This document shows, one piece after another, positions 1-8,781 of a stretch of 64,000 nucleotides of DNA. The DNA lies in NCBI GenBank assembly GCA_037478835.1, contig JBBFLV010000010.1, forward strand, positions 1 through 64,000, given 5' to 3'. A program made the translations under genes and the position numbers. This DNA comes from 630D-37 sp037478835. Its GTDB lineage: Bacteria; Chloroflexota; Anaerolineae; Anaerolineales; Villigracilaceae. Within the stretch, counting starts at the first letter, position 1; the number at the start of each line of letters is the position of its first letter. A model generated the notes under the pieces. That model saw only the letters and a list, made by a program, of their open reading frames with translations, made no database searches and had not been told where the DNA came from.

Positions 1-2
1 CC

Positions 3-701
3 CCGGTTCCCCTGCCCACCTCCACCCCCACCTTGCCGCCTCCCTTCCCCACCGCTCAAATTCAAATTCTAGAACCCGGTCCCATGTCGCGCATCGCCTC
101 GCCGCTTACCCTCAAACTACGCATCTTCCCGGCCGATTCCATGCGCGCCCAGATCGTGCTCTATGGCGAAGATGGCCGTATCCTGAACCAAAGCACCGAA
201 CGCTTCTACACCTTCTCCCCACGCCAGGGCATTCAGCGCGTAATCCGTCTACCTTTCACCCTTAACCTGGTTGCCGAACGCGCCACCCTACAGATCAGTA
301 CCGCTACCACCCGCGGCCTGATCCAATCGTTGATCACCCAACGCCTGCTCCTGCTTCTCACAGGCGAATCCGTGCTCACTCCCCCAATGCCCCCCTTTGA
401 ACGTCTCTACCTAGCCGTGCCGGCGCCTCAAGCCCAAGCCTTCGGCGGCACCTTAGCCGTACAAGGTGTATACTATCCTATGAACACCCGTCCCCTGCGC
501 ATTGAGCTTCTCACCGAAAACGCCGAGCTCCTGGCATTGGAGGAAATCCCTATCCCCAACCTCGAACTCCAACCATTCGCCCTTACCCTTTCCTATCAGG
601 TCACAGAAAGCACCTCGGCCTGGCTCAGCTTCTCCCAGGAAGATGAATATCTCTCGATCCCGGCCTATCTCTACAGCCGCCCGATCCACCTTTTACCATA
701 A
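3..701 (+). CDS. Exported beta-rich protein, 3' part (partial at left edge)
   Basis: The reading frame is open to the left edge, so the apparent TTG start at 33 is not a real start and the gene begins outside the window. The visible N-terminus is a Pro/Thr-rich linker (PVPLPTSTPTLPPP), typical of the segment after a lipid anchor or signal peptide in Chloroflexota exported proteins. The remaining 200 or so residues alternate polar and hydrophobic positions as in beta-sandwich domains, with two apparent repeats: around residues 15-100, and around 120-220, each with an R-I-E-L-L or Q-I-V-L-Y strand. I do not recognise a named family. It ends 60 bases before the next gene on the same strand, so the two may be co-transcribed. 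Confidence 0.6.
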   Translation, partial: PVPLPTSTPTLPPPFPTAQIQILEPGPMSRIASPLTLKLRIFPADSMRAQIVLYGEDGRILNQSTERFYTFSPRQGIQRVIRLPFTLNLVAERATLQISTATTRGLIQSLITQRLLLLLTGESVLTPPMPPFERLYLAVPAPQAQAFGGTLAVQGVYYPMNTRPLRIELLTENAELLALEEIPIPNLELQPFALTLSYQVTESTSAWLSFSQEDEYLSIPAYLYSRPIHLLP

Positions 702-761
702 ATGCTTTTTTACGGGTAATGCGCCCGGAGCAAAGCTCTCACCCTGATTTCGGAGTACAAA

Positions 762-1178
762 ATGAGTCGCATCATTCACACCGAAGGAGCCGGCAAAGAC
801 CGCCCTCGACTGCTCAAAAGCATCAGCCTTGCCATCCGTGAACTGGGCAAACAACCCTCCCTGAACGCCGAAGCGCGCGATCTGCTCGCCTACCTTGTCC
901 TCGCCCTGGAAGCGATTGCCGCCGGCATCGAAGAATCCGTCCGTGCCTGGGAAAAGCGCGGCTACTGGATCAAAGCCGACCGCTTTCGCCTAGAATGGCA
1001 GTGGAGCGGCGAACTCGCCGCCCGCCTCAAAAGCGCCTTGTTACAGGAAAACTGGCCCGAAGTCACCCTCCTCACTGCCCAGATCGCTCAAAAAGTCGGC
1101 CATATCACCATTCCAGAACGGCATCGCCTGGGCAAACCCTGGGTCGGTGCCTGGAAACGCCTGCAGGAGAGACCGTAG
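762..1178 (+). CDS. Conserved-looking hypothetical protein, 138 aa, alpha-helical
   Basis: The ATG is preceded by GGAG about nine bases upstream (cggagtacaaa). The product is short, charged and predicted almost entirely helical. Notable segments are RDLLAYLVLALEAIA (residues 44-58) and ERHRLGKPWVGAWKRL near the C-terminus. It has no signal peptide, no membrane segment and no Cys-based metal site. The family is not recognised. It follows the exported protein on the same strand and precedes a repeat-rich non-coding stretch, so it is probably the last gene of its transcript. Codon use matches the surrounding housekeeping genes, which supports it being real. Confidence 0.65.
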   Translation: MSRIIHTEGAGKDRPRLLKSISLAIRELGKQPSLNAEARDLLAYLVLALEAIAAGIEESVRAWEKRGYWIKADRFRLEWQWSGELAARLKSALLQENWPEVTLLTAQIAQKVGHITIPERHRLGKPWVGAWKRLQERP

Positions 1179-1295
1179 ACCGTGGACCATCGACCGTAGC
1201 ACAGCGCTTCAGCCTGTGCACATCCCGTAGCATCAGACTTCAGCCTGTGACCCCACCATAGTCAGCCCGTCCGTAGCATCGGGCTTCAGCCTGTA
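1175..1295. repeat. Composite intergenic repeat, copy A
   Basis: The array starts with an ACCGTAGACCGTGGACC tract. Three units follow at about 1194-1219, 1224-1251 and 1271-1295, each built on CGTAGCAT followed by a small hairpin (for example CAGACTTCAGCCTG and CGGGCTTCAGCCTG). The same two-part arrangement, in reverse orientation, occurs at 54146-54292. A tract-only copy is at 23918-23960 and a single degenerate unit at 25733-25757. The rest of this 240-base space (to 1422) shows nothing else recognisable. Confidence 0.75.
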
Positions 1296-1422
1296 CATAG
1301 CTCGCAGCGCCATACGTTTTTCAACCTCACCCATCTTGTAAATCTTGTCCATCCTGTCTTAAAAACCGACCTTCCTGCGCCACCCAACGCAGGAAGGTCA
1401 ACCATATCCCGCCGTTTCTATT

Positions 1423-1620
1423 TTACCGCTTTGTGCTGAAATTGAAAACCTTATAGAGCGGGCAGAAGCCGACGAAGCTGGTGAGCAGGAAGATGATGGC
1501 GATCACAAGGAGCACAACCCCAACCGCCCCGCTCACCATCTTGGCAAAGAACAGATAGCCAAAAACCAACGCCACTACGAAACGCACGATCCGATCCCAA
1601 CTTGCCATGTTGATAGTCAT
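1423..1620 (-). CDS. Small DUF2892/YgaP-like membrane protein
   Basis: The product has 65 residues and two hydrophobic segments (about 10-28 and 33-53). They are separated by a short turn and followed by F-C-P-L-Y-K-V-F, the hallmark end of the DUF2892 (YgaP-like transmembrane) family. In other bacteria this domain is either free-standing or fused to a rhodanese domain that handles sulfane sulfur; no rhodanese domain is present here. The start is well supported by AGGAGG eight bases upstream of ATG. The neighbours are degV upstream and a repeat array downstream. The single Cys in the family motif is retained. The family assignment is strong; the function is unknown. Confidence 0.85.
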   Translation of the reverse strand: MTINMASWDRIVRFVVALVFGYLFFAKMVSGAVGVVLLVIAIIFLLTSFVGFCPLYKVFNFSTKR

Positions 1621-1698
1621 AGAGACACCTCCTGAGAAGAATTTTTTAGAAGCGACTTGCGTCGCACACTCCTTTAGATGAGAGAGTCTCCATTCAGG

Positions 1699-2553
1699 TT
1701 ACATCCCGGCCATATAGGCCAAGCCGACCGTGCCGGGGCCGGCGTGGGTGCCGATCACCGGGCTAACCTCGGAGAAAATGCTTTCGGTCGCCTGGAACAT
1801 CGTCGAAGCTCGATCCAGGAGTTGCTTCGCCTCTTCGGCCGCATTGGCGTGAAGCGCTGCCAGTCGAACCGGTGTGCGTCCTTTAATGTCTTCGTTCACC
1901 AGTTCCAGCACACGCTCGATCGCCTTGCCCTTGGTGCGAATGCGCTCCACCGCTTCCACGCGACCATCTCGTAGCGAAAGCACCGGTTTCATGTTCAGCG
2001 CCGTCCCCAGGAAACGTTGCGCGCCGCCGATGCGTCCACCACGATGCAGGAATTCCAGAGTATCCACCACAAAGTAGACGCCAACGTGTTCACGGGCCGC
2101 TTCGGCCACTTGTTGACATTCCTTCAACGAGGCCCCGGCCTGCGCCGCCCGCGCCGCCGCCAAGGCAATGAAACCCATCGCCATAGCCGTCATTAGGCTA
2201 TCCACAATGGCAACCTTCTCGCCGGCCGCCCCCATTGCTTCGCGCGCCTGGACCGCAGATTGGATCGTGCCGGACAGTTTGGACGAAATGAAAATCCCCA
2301 AGACCTCATGCCCCTCTTCCACCAGGCGCTGGAAGGTGTTCTGCATGGTCACAACGGAAACCTGTGAAGTGGTGGGCATGATCTTGGCTGTGCTCAATCG
2401 CCGATAGAATTCCTGTGGTTGGATGTCCACTCCATCTTGGAATGTCTCCTCACCCCAAATCAAAATCTGCGGCGTGACCGTGATCCGATACTGTTGCAAC
2501 AGATCGGGGGGGATATATGCAGTGCTATCGGTCACAATGGCAACATTTCCCAT
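1699..2553 (-). CDS. degV: DegV family fatty-acid-binding protein
   Basis: DegV proteins bind a fatty acid and, in Firmicutes, act as FakB, presenting it to the kinase FakA. The 284-residue product opens with VAIVTDSTAYIPPDLL, the family's first motif (DSTA binds the fatty-acid carboxylate). It continues with PTTSQVS (residues about 60-66), ISSKLSGTIQSA and DTLEFLHRGGRIG, all diagnostic. The ATG at 2553 was chosen because AGGAGG lies six bases upstream and the motif starts immediately; a longer upstream frame has no such support. No FakA-like kinase is visible nearby. It diverges from mreB, whose promoter lies in the gap between them. Confidence 0.92.
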   Translation of the reverse strand: MGNVAIVTDSTAYIPPDLLQQYRITVTPQILIWGEETFQDGVDIQPQEFYRRLSTAKIMPTTSQVSVVTMQNTFQRLVEEGHEVLGIFISSKLSGTIQSAVQAREAMGAAGEKVAIVDSLMTAMAMGFIALAAARAAQAGASLKECQQVAEAAREHVGVYFVVDTLEFLHRGGRIGGAQRFLGTALNMKPVLSLRDGRVEAVERIRTKGKAIERVLELVNEDIKGRTPVRLAALHANAAEEAKQLLDRASTMFQATESIFSEVSPVIGTHAGPGTVGLAYMAGM

Positions 2554-2637
2554 ATCGCCTCCTGATGGAATCTTTGGAATGGCACACGGATGTGCATTCA
2601 CGTTAACACCAAAAGCGTATAAAGGTTCCACCTGATG

Positions 2638-2664
2638 TTGTCCTACTCTACTACGTGTTATAAT
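2638..2664 (+). promoter_or_regulatory. Promoter for the mreBCD-mrdA operon
   Basis: A perfect TATAAT at 2659-2664 is preceded by TG one base upstream (extended -10). TTGTCC at 2638-2643 is a plausible but short-spaced (15 bp) -35. The expected start is near 2671, leaving a leader of about 80 bases. That leader contains a GCGGC-AGAA-GCCGC hairpin at 2679-2692. Confidence 0.65.
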
Positions 2665-2752
2665 AGCATTACTTCAGCGCGGCAGAAGCCGCCCGCAATG
2701 GGAGGGCAAACCAACACCGCCGCAATTCAGCCTGTATTGAGGAGTTCCACCC

Positions 2753-3802
2753 TTGGCCTTCAATCCTTTTCAATGGCTATTAGGGCTTTTTTCCCTGGAT
2801 ATTGCCATTGACCTCGGTACTGCCAACACGCTTGTCCATGTCCGCGGCAAAGGCATCGTCATCAACGAGCCTTCCTGGGTGGCACTGGACAAACGCACTC
2901 GTGAGCCGCTAGCAATCGGCATGGAAGCCAAAGAAATGCACGGCCGTGTGCCGGCAAACGTCCTCGTGGTGCGCCCCCTACATGATGGCGTGATCTCGGA
3001 ATTTGACATCACGCGCATCATGTTGGAATATTTTATCGATCGCGTCCACGATCAAAGCATCGTACCTTTGCCGGCTCCGCGCGTGATCGTCGGCATCCCG
3101 GCCGGCGTGACCGAAGTGGAAAAGCGCGCCGCCTACGAAGCAACGCTGGCCGCCGGCGCACGCCAAGCCTTGTTGATCGAAGAACCGGTAGCCTCAGCAC
3201 TAGGTGCCGGTTTGCCGATCAACGAGATCCGCGGCTCGATGGTCGTAGACATCGGCGGAGGGACCACCGAGATCGCCGTCATGTCCTGGGGTGGCGTGGT
3301 GAGCTCGCGCTCCCTGCGCATCGCCGGCGACGAGATGGACCAGGCCATCGTGCAATACCTGCGCAACAAATACAACCTGCTCATCGGCCAAAACACCGCC
3401 GAACAGATCAAAATGAACATCGGTTCGGCATACCCGCTTTATACTGAGAAAACCATGGAGATCCGCGGACGCAATCTGGTGACCGGGTTGCCTGAATCGC
3501 TGGAAATCTCCTCCGTGGAAATCCGCGAAGCTCTTGCACCCCTTGTCCAGGTGATCATTGATACCGTCCGCGATACCCTGGATGAGGTCCCTCCTGAAAT
3601 CGTCGCCGATCTCATGGATGTAGGCATCTGTCTCTCCGGTGGTGGTGCCCTGCTCCAAGGCCTGGCCGATCGGCTGACCGATGAGCTGAAGCTCCGCACC
3701 TGGGTCGCCGAAGATCCGCTTACCTGCGTCGTGCGCGGCGCTGCCACCGTCCTGGAAGATTTAGAGACGTATGGACGATACCTGGTCAGCCTGGGACGCT
3801 AA
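2753..3802 (+). CDS. mreB: Rod-shape actin homologue MreB
   Basis: MreB is the bacterial actin that positions lateral-wall synthesis enzymes beneath the membrane. The 349-residue product has an amphipathic N-terminus (NPFQWLLGLF) suited to membrane binding. The phosphate-1 loop IDLGTANTLV sits near residues 19-28, phosphate-2 VDIGGGTTEIAV at about 165-176, and the C-terminal GGGALLQGL adenosine motif is present. Length and motif order are normal for the family. The start is TTG at 2753, with GAGGAG about nine bases upstream; no ATG fits as well. It opens a mreB-mreC-mreD-mrdA cluster with 55 bases before mreC, and a strong extended -10 promoter precedes it. Confidence 0.97.
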   Translation: MAFNPFQWLLGLFSLDIAIDLGTANTLVHVRGKGIVINEPSWVALDKRTREPLAIGMEAKEMHGRVPANVLVVRPLHDGVISEFDITRIMLEYFIDRVHDQSIVPLPAPRVIVGIPAGVTEVEKRAAYEATLAAGARQALLIEEPVASALGAGLPINEIRGSMVVDIGGGTTEIAVMSWGGVVSSRSLRIAGDEMDQAIVQYLRNKYNLLIGQNTAEQIKMNIGSAYPLYTEKTMEIRGRNLVTGLPESLEISSVEIREALAPLVQVIIDTVRDTLDEVPPEIVADLMDVGICLSGGGALLQGLADRLTDELKLRTWVAEDPLTCVVRGAATVLEDLETYGRYLVSLGR

Positions 3803-3857
3803 CTCCCCAGGTCGAAGCACCCGCCCACGCGCGTGTAGCTTCTAGCAAATAAATCAC

Positions 3858-4703
3858 ATGAAACAGCTCTTCTCTCGCACCTTGCAAACGACAGTTCTGT
3901 TCCTGATCATCGGCGGTATTCTGGCGCTGGCCTTTGGGGGATATTTCCGCCCGCTTTCTGCCTGGGTTGGCGCAGCTTGGGTTGCAACGCAAACATGGAT
4001 CTCTTCTCGTTACTTGGCCGTTCAACAATTCCTGACCGCCCCCCAGGATATTGTCGCCCTGCGCCAGCGCAATCTCGAATTGGAAGCACAGGTCTCGCAA
4101 CTCCAGGCACAGGTGATCGAACTACAACAGCAAGTGGCCGATCGGGAAATCCTGGCCGCGCTGGTGCGCTATTCCCGTGCCAATCCGACGAACACGTATA
4201 AAGCCGCCCAAGTGATCGGCCGTGACCCTAGCCCATTTATGCACTACGTGATCATCAATGCCGGCAGCAACGATGGCCTGCGTCGCGGCATGCCGGTTGT
4301 CACCCATCAGGGACTGGTCGGACGCGTGGAGGCGGTGATCGACAACGCGGCACGGGTTCAGTTGATCACCGATCCGAATTCAAGCGTCAACGTGCGCTTG
4401 CAAAATTCTCGCACCGAGGCCGTTCTGATCGGCTCGGTGACCGCCGATCTCTCGTTGGAGATGATCCCTCAGGATGCCCAAGTGATCGTCGGCGACTTGG
4501 TATTGACCTCCGGCCTGGGAGGGGTCTTTCCGCCGAACATTCCCGTCGGTCAGGTGCTCGATGTGCGCAAGCGCGAGGCGGAGCTCTTCCAACAGGCTAC
4601 CCTCAAGCCGACGGTCGATTTCAATCAACTTAGCATTGTGCTGGTGATCCTGAACTTCACCCCGGTGGATATTTCTCCGCTCATCCCCACGGTGACGCCC
4701 TGA
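3858..4703 (+). CDS. mreC: Cell-shape protein MreC
   Basis: MreC is a single-pass membrane protein whose extracytoplasmic part bridges MreB/MreD and the elongation penicillin-binding protein. The 281-residue product shows a membrane segment at about 11-30 and a coiled coil at about 62-95 (LRQRNLELEAQVSQLQ). The MreC beta-barrel core follows, with the family signatures VIGRDPS, INAGSNDGLRRGMPV and LVGRV. It ends with a short Pro/Val tail. The stop codon overlaps the mreD start (ATGA-type overlap at 4701-4705), indicating translational coupling. The length is typical. Confidence 0.95.
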   Translation: MKQLFSRTLQTTVLFLIIGGILALAFGGYFRPLSAWVGAAWVATQTWISSRYLAVQQFLTAPQDIVALRQRNLELEAQVSQLQAQVIELQQQVADREILAALVRYSRANPTNTYKAAQVIGRDPSPFMHYVIINAGSNDGLRRGMPVVTHQGLVGRVEAVIDNAARVQLITDPNSSVNVRLQNSRTEAVLIGSVTADLSLEMIPQDAQVIVGDLVLTSGLGGVFPPNIPVGQVLDVRKREAELFQQATLKPTVDFNQLSIVLVILNFTPVDISPLIPTVTP

Positions 4704-5197
4704 TGCGCTCGTTGATCGCTTTTCCCCTCCTGTTCCTGGTGGCGATTCTGCAAAGCGCCCTCTTCAGTCGCCTTTCGCTGCTGAACGGGCACGCCGACCT
4801 GATGCTCATCGTGCTGGCGATCTGGAGCACCCATCCACGGGTGGCCCACGCTTGGGAGTGGACGCTGATCGGAGCCATGCTGATCGCCTTCCTTTCAGCC
4901 TTTCCCTGGCCGCTGACTTTCCTGCTCTATCTGATTCCCACTGCCCTGGCACAAACGCTGCGCGCTGCGCTTCGCTCCCATGTGCTCAGCACATTGATTG
5001 TCCTCTTCACCGGCACGCTCCTGATGGGGCTGTTGGGTTGGGGTTACCTTTTCATCCTACAATCTACGTTTTCCGTTTCGGATATCTTCGGCGAAATTGT
5101 TTCCCCTAGCTTACTCTTGAACATTTTGCTAACACTGCCCGCGTTTATCCTTATCACACGTCTGGCGAATTGGGTGTATCCAGGAGAAGAAGAATGA
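4703..5197 (+). CDS. mreD: Cell-shape membrane protein MreD
   Basis: This is a 164-residue, strongly hydrophobic protein with four to five predicted membrane segments (about 4-24, 30-48, 54-77, 92-118 and 133-155), matching the small, poorly conserved MreD family. The assignment rests mainly on position. Its start overlaps the mreC stop, its own stop overlaps the start of the PBP2 gene, and mreC-mreD-mrdA is the standard elongasome order. It is thought to complete the MreC-MreD membrane complex. No catalytic motif is expected. Confidence 0.9.
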   Translation: MRSLIAFPLLFLVAILQSALFSRLSLLNGHADLMLIVLAIWSTHPRVAHAWEWTLIGAMLIAFLSAFPWPLTFLLYLIPTALAQTLRAALRSHVLSTLIVLFTGTLLMGLLGWGYLFILQSTFSVSDIFGEIVSPSLLLNILLTLPAFILITRLANWVYPGEEE

Positions 5198-7311
5198 GAG
5201 CGATTGGTTCCCCCCCGGTAGAACGTGTTGGTCCCTGGCGATTTTGGCTACTCTACGCGGCCTTTGGATTGGTCGCGATTGTGCTCTTTGGACGTCTCAT
5301 TAACCTACAAGTATTAGAACACTCCATCTGGCAAGCACGTGCGGAAGAGAATTACACTCGCGAGATCAGCATCCCGGCTCCTCGCGGCATCATTTACGAT
5401 CGGAATGGCACCATCCTGGCCCGCAATGTAGCCTCCTACAACGTCGTCATCACCCCAGCCAATCTCCCCGATGACGAGGCCGATATCCAGCGCATTTACC
5501 GTGAGCTTTCAAAGGTTACCGGGGTGCCGGTCAATCAGGGCACAGTAGAGGATGCTAAGAAAATCGCACCTTGTGTAGAGGGCCCCGGTATCACCCAACT
5601 GGTAGAGCTGGGGGCCTCGCTGGCGCCTTATACACCGGTGAAGATCAAATGCAATGTCAGCGAGGCTGTCGCCCGTCTGGTGCGCGAAAAACAAATGGAC
5701 TGGCCAGGAGTTTCGATCGAGATCGAACCGATCCGCGATTACCCGACCGGCTCCCTCACGGCAAACATTGTCGGTTTCCTCGGCCCGATCCCGGCGGCGC
5801 TGGCCGAAGAGTATACGCAACGCGGCTACGTACCCGGACGAGATAAAGTCGGCTATGCCGGCGCCGAAGCGGCCTTCGATGATCTCCTTCTGGGGAAAAA
5901 TGGGAAACGCATTGTCCAGGTGGATGTGGCCGGCAAAGAAATTCGCCTGCTGGACGAGCCGATCCAGCCTGAGCCGGGTCGAAACATCCGTCTGACGATT
6001 GATACCCGTTTGCAATCGGCAGCCGAAGCGGCCCTGCTGTACTGGATCAAATACTGGAATACCACCCTCGGTTACTATCGCATCTCCAGCGGCGTGGTGA
6101 TCGCCATCAACCCGAAGACCGGTGAAATCCTGGCCATGGTCTCCTACCCCAGCTACGAAAACAACCGCATGGCACGCTTCATCCCCGCCTATTATTATCG
6201 TCAGCTGGAGCAGGATCCGCGCCACCCCTTGTTGAACGCTGCCATTTCAGCCGAATACCCACCGGGGTCCACTTTCAAACTCAGCACAGCGCTCGGCGCG
6301 TTGAACGAAGGTGTGGTGCGCCTGGATCAGATCATCGATGCCCCCGGTGAGCTGCGCATTTGTGAGCGCTTCTCGCCCAACGAGCCATGTACCGACTTTA
6401 ACACCCGCCGCTTCGTGGACTGGATCAGCGAGAAAAACCCGGCCGGCTTCGGAAAGATCGATTTTCTCCACTGCATCGCCTATTCCAGCAATGTCTGCTT
6501 CTATAAATTGGGCGGTGGGTTTGAGGATGAGATCAAAGAGGGGCTGGGTATCTTCCGCTTGCGAGAATACGCCCGCGCCTTGGGCTACGATCAGGCCTCC
6601 GGCATCGAGCTACCCGGCGAAGCGGATGGACTCATCCCGACACCGCAGTGGAAGCGCATCAACAAAGGCGAGAACTGGTCGACCGGTGATACCTACATTG
6701 CCAGCGTTGGTCAGGGATACGTATTAGCAACGCCTTTGCAGGTCTTACTTTCCGCCACCACCCTTGCCAATTACGGGAAGCTCATGCAGCCCACCATTTT
6801 GTACGAAGTATATGATGCCGAAGGACGTCTGATCCAACCCTTCCGGCCGCGATTGAAGTGGGATATCACCCAAACCCCTCTGATCCACGAATTCAACTGC
6901 GAAGCCGGCTATTGCGATGAGACCGGCACCCTCAAGACGGTACAGCCCTGGGTCGTTGAGAAAGTGCGTGAAGGCATGCGCCTGGCCGTGACCGATCCGC
7001 GCGGCACGCTGCACGGCGTGTTCGTTGAAGAGCTGAAATTCCCCATTGCTGTTGCCGGCAAAACAGGCACTGCCGAATATTGCGACGACGTTGCCCTGGC
7101 CGCCGATCGCTGCAAATTCGGCCAATGGCCCACCCATTCCTGGACAGTCGCTTTTGCCCCCTTTGACGATCCGGAAATCGCCATCCTGGCCTTTGCCTAT
7201 AACGGCGGCGAAGGAGCCAGCGTTGCCGCACCGATCGTCGGCGATGTGATGCGCGCCTACTTTGAAATCAAAGCCGCCGACCAAGCACGGCTCGGCGGAA
7301 GCTCTCCCTGA
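5194..7311 (+). CDS. mrdA: Penicillin-binding protein 2, elongasome transpeptidase
   Basis: This class B penicillin-binding protein cross-links peptidoglycan during elongation. The 705-residue protein has one N-terminal membrane segment (about 14-34). A PBP dimerisation domain follows, opening with PAPRGIIYDRNG, and then the transpeptidase domain. All three active-site motifs are present: S-T-F-K (Ser about 359), S-S-N (about 431-433) and K-T-G (about 623-625). The ATG at 5194 overlaps the mreD stop, so it was preferred over an in-frame upstream GTG. There is an insertion between SxxK and SxN with a Cys-containing stretch (CERFSPNEPC). Another occurs before KTG (CEAGYCDETG) and a further Cys pair follows it, which may form extracytoplasmic disulfides. 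Confidence 0.95.
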   Translation: MRAIGSPPVERVGPWRFWLLYAAFGLVAIVLFGRLINLQVLEHSIWQARAEENYTREISIPAPRGIIYDRNGTILARNVASYNVVITPANLPDDEADIQRIYRELSKVTGVPVNQGTVEDAKKIAPCVEGPGITQLVELGASLAPYTPVKIKCNVSEAVARLVREKQMDWPGVSIEIEPIRDYPTGSLTANIVGFLGPIPAALAEEYTQRGYVPGRDKVGYAGAEAAFDDLLLGKNGKRIVQVDVAGKEIRLLDEPIQPEPGRNIRLTIDTRLQSAAEAALLYWIKYWNTTLGYYRISSGVVIAINPKTGEILAMVSYPSYENNRMARFIPAYYYRQLEQDPRHPLLNAAISAEYPPGSTFKLSTALGALNEGVVRLDQIIDAPGELRICERFSPNEPCTDFNTRRFVDWISEKNPAGFGKIDFLHCIAYSSNVCFYKLGGGFEDEIKEGLGIFRLREYARALGYDQASGIELPGEADGLIPTPQWKRINKGENWSTGDTYIASVGQGYVLATPLQVLLSATTLANYGKLMQPTILYEVYDAEGRLIQPFRPRLKWDITQTPLIHEFNCEAGYCDETGTLKTVQPWVVEKVREGMRLAVTDPRGTLHGVFVEELKFPIAVAGKTGTAEYCDDVALAADRCKFGQWPTHSWTVAFAPFDDPEIAILAFAYNGGEGASVAAPIVGDVMRAYFEIKAADQARLGGSSP

Positions 7312-7354
7312 TGATAGCGCCCGCCATGCCCCTGCCCACGAAACCATCACTTTG

Positions 7355-7363
7355 TGCTATAAT
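7355..7363 (+). promoter_or_regulatory. Extended -10 promoter for rho
   Basis: TG-C-TATAAT is a perfect extended -10; no convincing -35 is visible. A start near 7370 would give rho a leader of about 110 bases. It separates rho from the upstream mre/mrdA cluster. Whether the leader is autoregulatory, as for rho elsewhere, cannot be seen from sequence. Confidence 0.55.
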
Positions 7364-7482
7364 GTGCTTGCATTTCCAAACGATTTCAACCTCCCCTTTG
7401 GCTTACAATCCGATTCATCGTTCCATTTCCCTGGTCCCTGGGGGTTAAGGGACTATTCCATACCTTTTGTGAGACACGAGAT

Positions 7483-8781
7483 ATGACCACCACTACCAAA
7501 TCCACCCGAATTCTAGACCTCGAGAACGAATCCATCGAAAACTTGCGCCAAATCGCCCGCGAACTGGGAATCCAAAATCCGAATCGGCTCAAAAAAGAGG
7601 ACCTGATTTTGGCCATCCGTCAGGCCGAAGCGGCCCGCGAAGGGATTGAACTGCGCGGCGGTATTCTTGAGATTCTCGATGAGGGCATCGGCTACCTGCG
7701 TTCTCCCAACTACCGCATCAGCGAGCGCGATGTGTATGTCTCCCAGGCACAACTGCGGCGCTACGATCTTCGCCCAGGGGATCTGGTGATCGGCTATGTG
7801 CGCCCACCCCGTGAAAGCGAGCGCCATTGGGGGCTGATCAAGATCGAGACCATTAACGGCCTGACGCCGGAAGAAGCCGCTCGGCGACCGCAATTTGAGC
7901 ACCTCACTCCGATCTTCCCCGATCAACGCTTCGATCTCGAAATCGGTCAATACCCCCTGGCCCCACGCCTGATCAACCTGATTGCGCCCATTGGCCGTGG
8001 ACAGCGCGGCTTGATCGTCTCCCCTCCCAAAGCCGGCAAGACCACCATCCTGAAGCAAATTGCCAACTCGATCTCCAAAAAGTACCCCGATGTGCACTTG
8101 ATGGTCGTCCTGATCGGCGAGCGCCCGGAAGAAGTGACGGACATGGACCGCTCGGTAGACGCTGAAGTGATCGCTTCGACCTTCGATGAACCGGTCGCGG
8201 CCCATGTGCGCACCGCAGAGCTGGCCCTGGAACGCGCCAAGCGCCTGGTGGAAATCGGCCGTCACGTGGTGATCCTGATGGATTCGATCACCCGCCTGGC
8301 ACGTGCCTACAACCTGGTGGTCACGCCCTCCGGCCGCACGCTCTCCGGCGGTATGGACCCGGCGGCACTTTACCCCCCCAAGCGCTTCTTCGGCGCCGCA
8401 CGCAACATCGAAGAAGGCGGCTCCCTCACCATCATCGCCACCTGTCTGGTGGATACCGGCTCCCGTCTGGATGACGTGGTCTACGAAGAGTTCAAAGGCA
8501 CCGGCAACATGGAGCTCCACCTTTCGCGCCGCCTGCAGGAGCGCCGCATCTTCCCGGCCGTGGATATCGAACGCTCTTCGACCCGCCGCGAAGACCTGCT
8601 CCTGGGCCCCGATCTGCTACAGCGCGTCTGGCTGATGCGACGCATGTACATCCAGATGATCACGCCACCCCCACAAGGGGCCGGCATGGACCCGGCCGTG
8701 GCCACCGAGGCCGTGCTCAACCGCCTGGCACGCTCGCGCAACAACATCGAATTCCTGGAAACCCTCACCGAAGAGCTATGA
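7483..8781 (+). CDS. rho: Transcription termination factor Rho
   Basis: Rho is the hexameric RNA-dependent ATPase that terminates transcription. The 432-residue product has the SAP-like Rho_N domain (about 10-50), then the cold-shock RNA-binding domain (about 55-130: GGILEILDEGIGYLRS, YVSQAQLRRYDLRPGD). The RecA-type ATPase follows, with Walker A SPPKAGKTT (Lys186) and Walker B VVILMDSITRLARAY. The Q-loop and R-loop segments and the SRLDDVVYEEFKGTGN motif are intact. It has no long inserted domain in the N-terminus, unlike actinobacterial Rho. Its stop overlaps the ATG of the LysM/M23 gene, so the two are probably translated from one mRNA. Confidence 0.97.
   Translation: MTTTTKSTRILDLENESIENLRQIARELGIQNPNRLKKEDLILAIRQAEAAREGIELRGGILEILDEGIGYLRSPNYRISERDVYVSQAQLRRYDLRPGDLVIGYVRPPRESERHWGLIKIETINGLTPEEAARRPQFEHLTPIFPDQRFDLEIGQYPLAPRLINLIAPIGRGQRGLIVSPPKAGKTTILKQIANSISKKYPDVHLMVVLIGERPEEVTDMDRSVDAEVIASTFDEPVAAHVRTAELALERAKRLVEIGRHVVILMDSITRLARAYNLVVTPSGRTLSGGMDPAALYPPKRFFGAARNIEEGGSLTIIATCLVDTGSRLDDVVYEEFKGTGNMELHLSRRLQERRIFPAVDIERSSTRREDLLLGPDLLQRVWLMRRMYIQMITPPPQGAGMDPAVATEAVLNRLARSRNNIEFLETLTEEL

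Noticed and set aside
1626..1675. Hairpin GCGAC-GCAA-GTCGC after degV as a terminator
   Set aside because: The stem is only five pairs and no T run follows on the minus strand.
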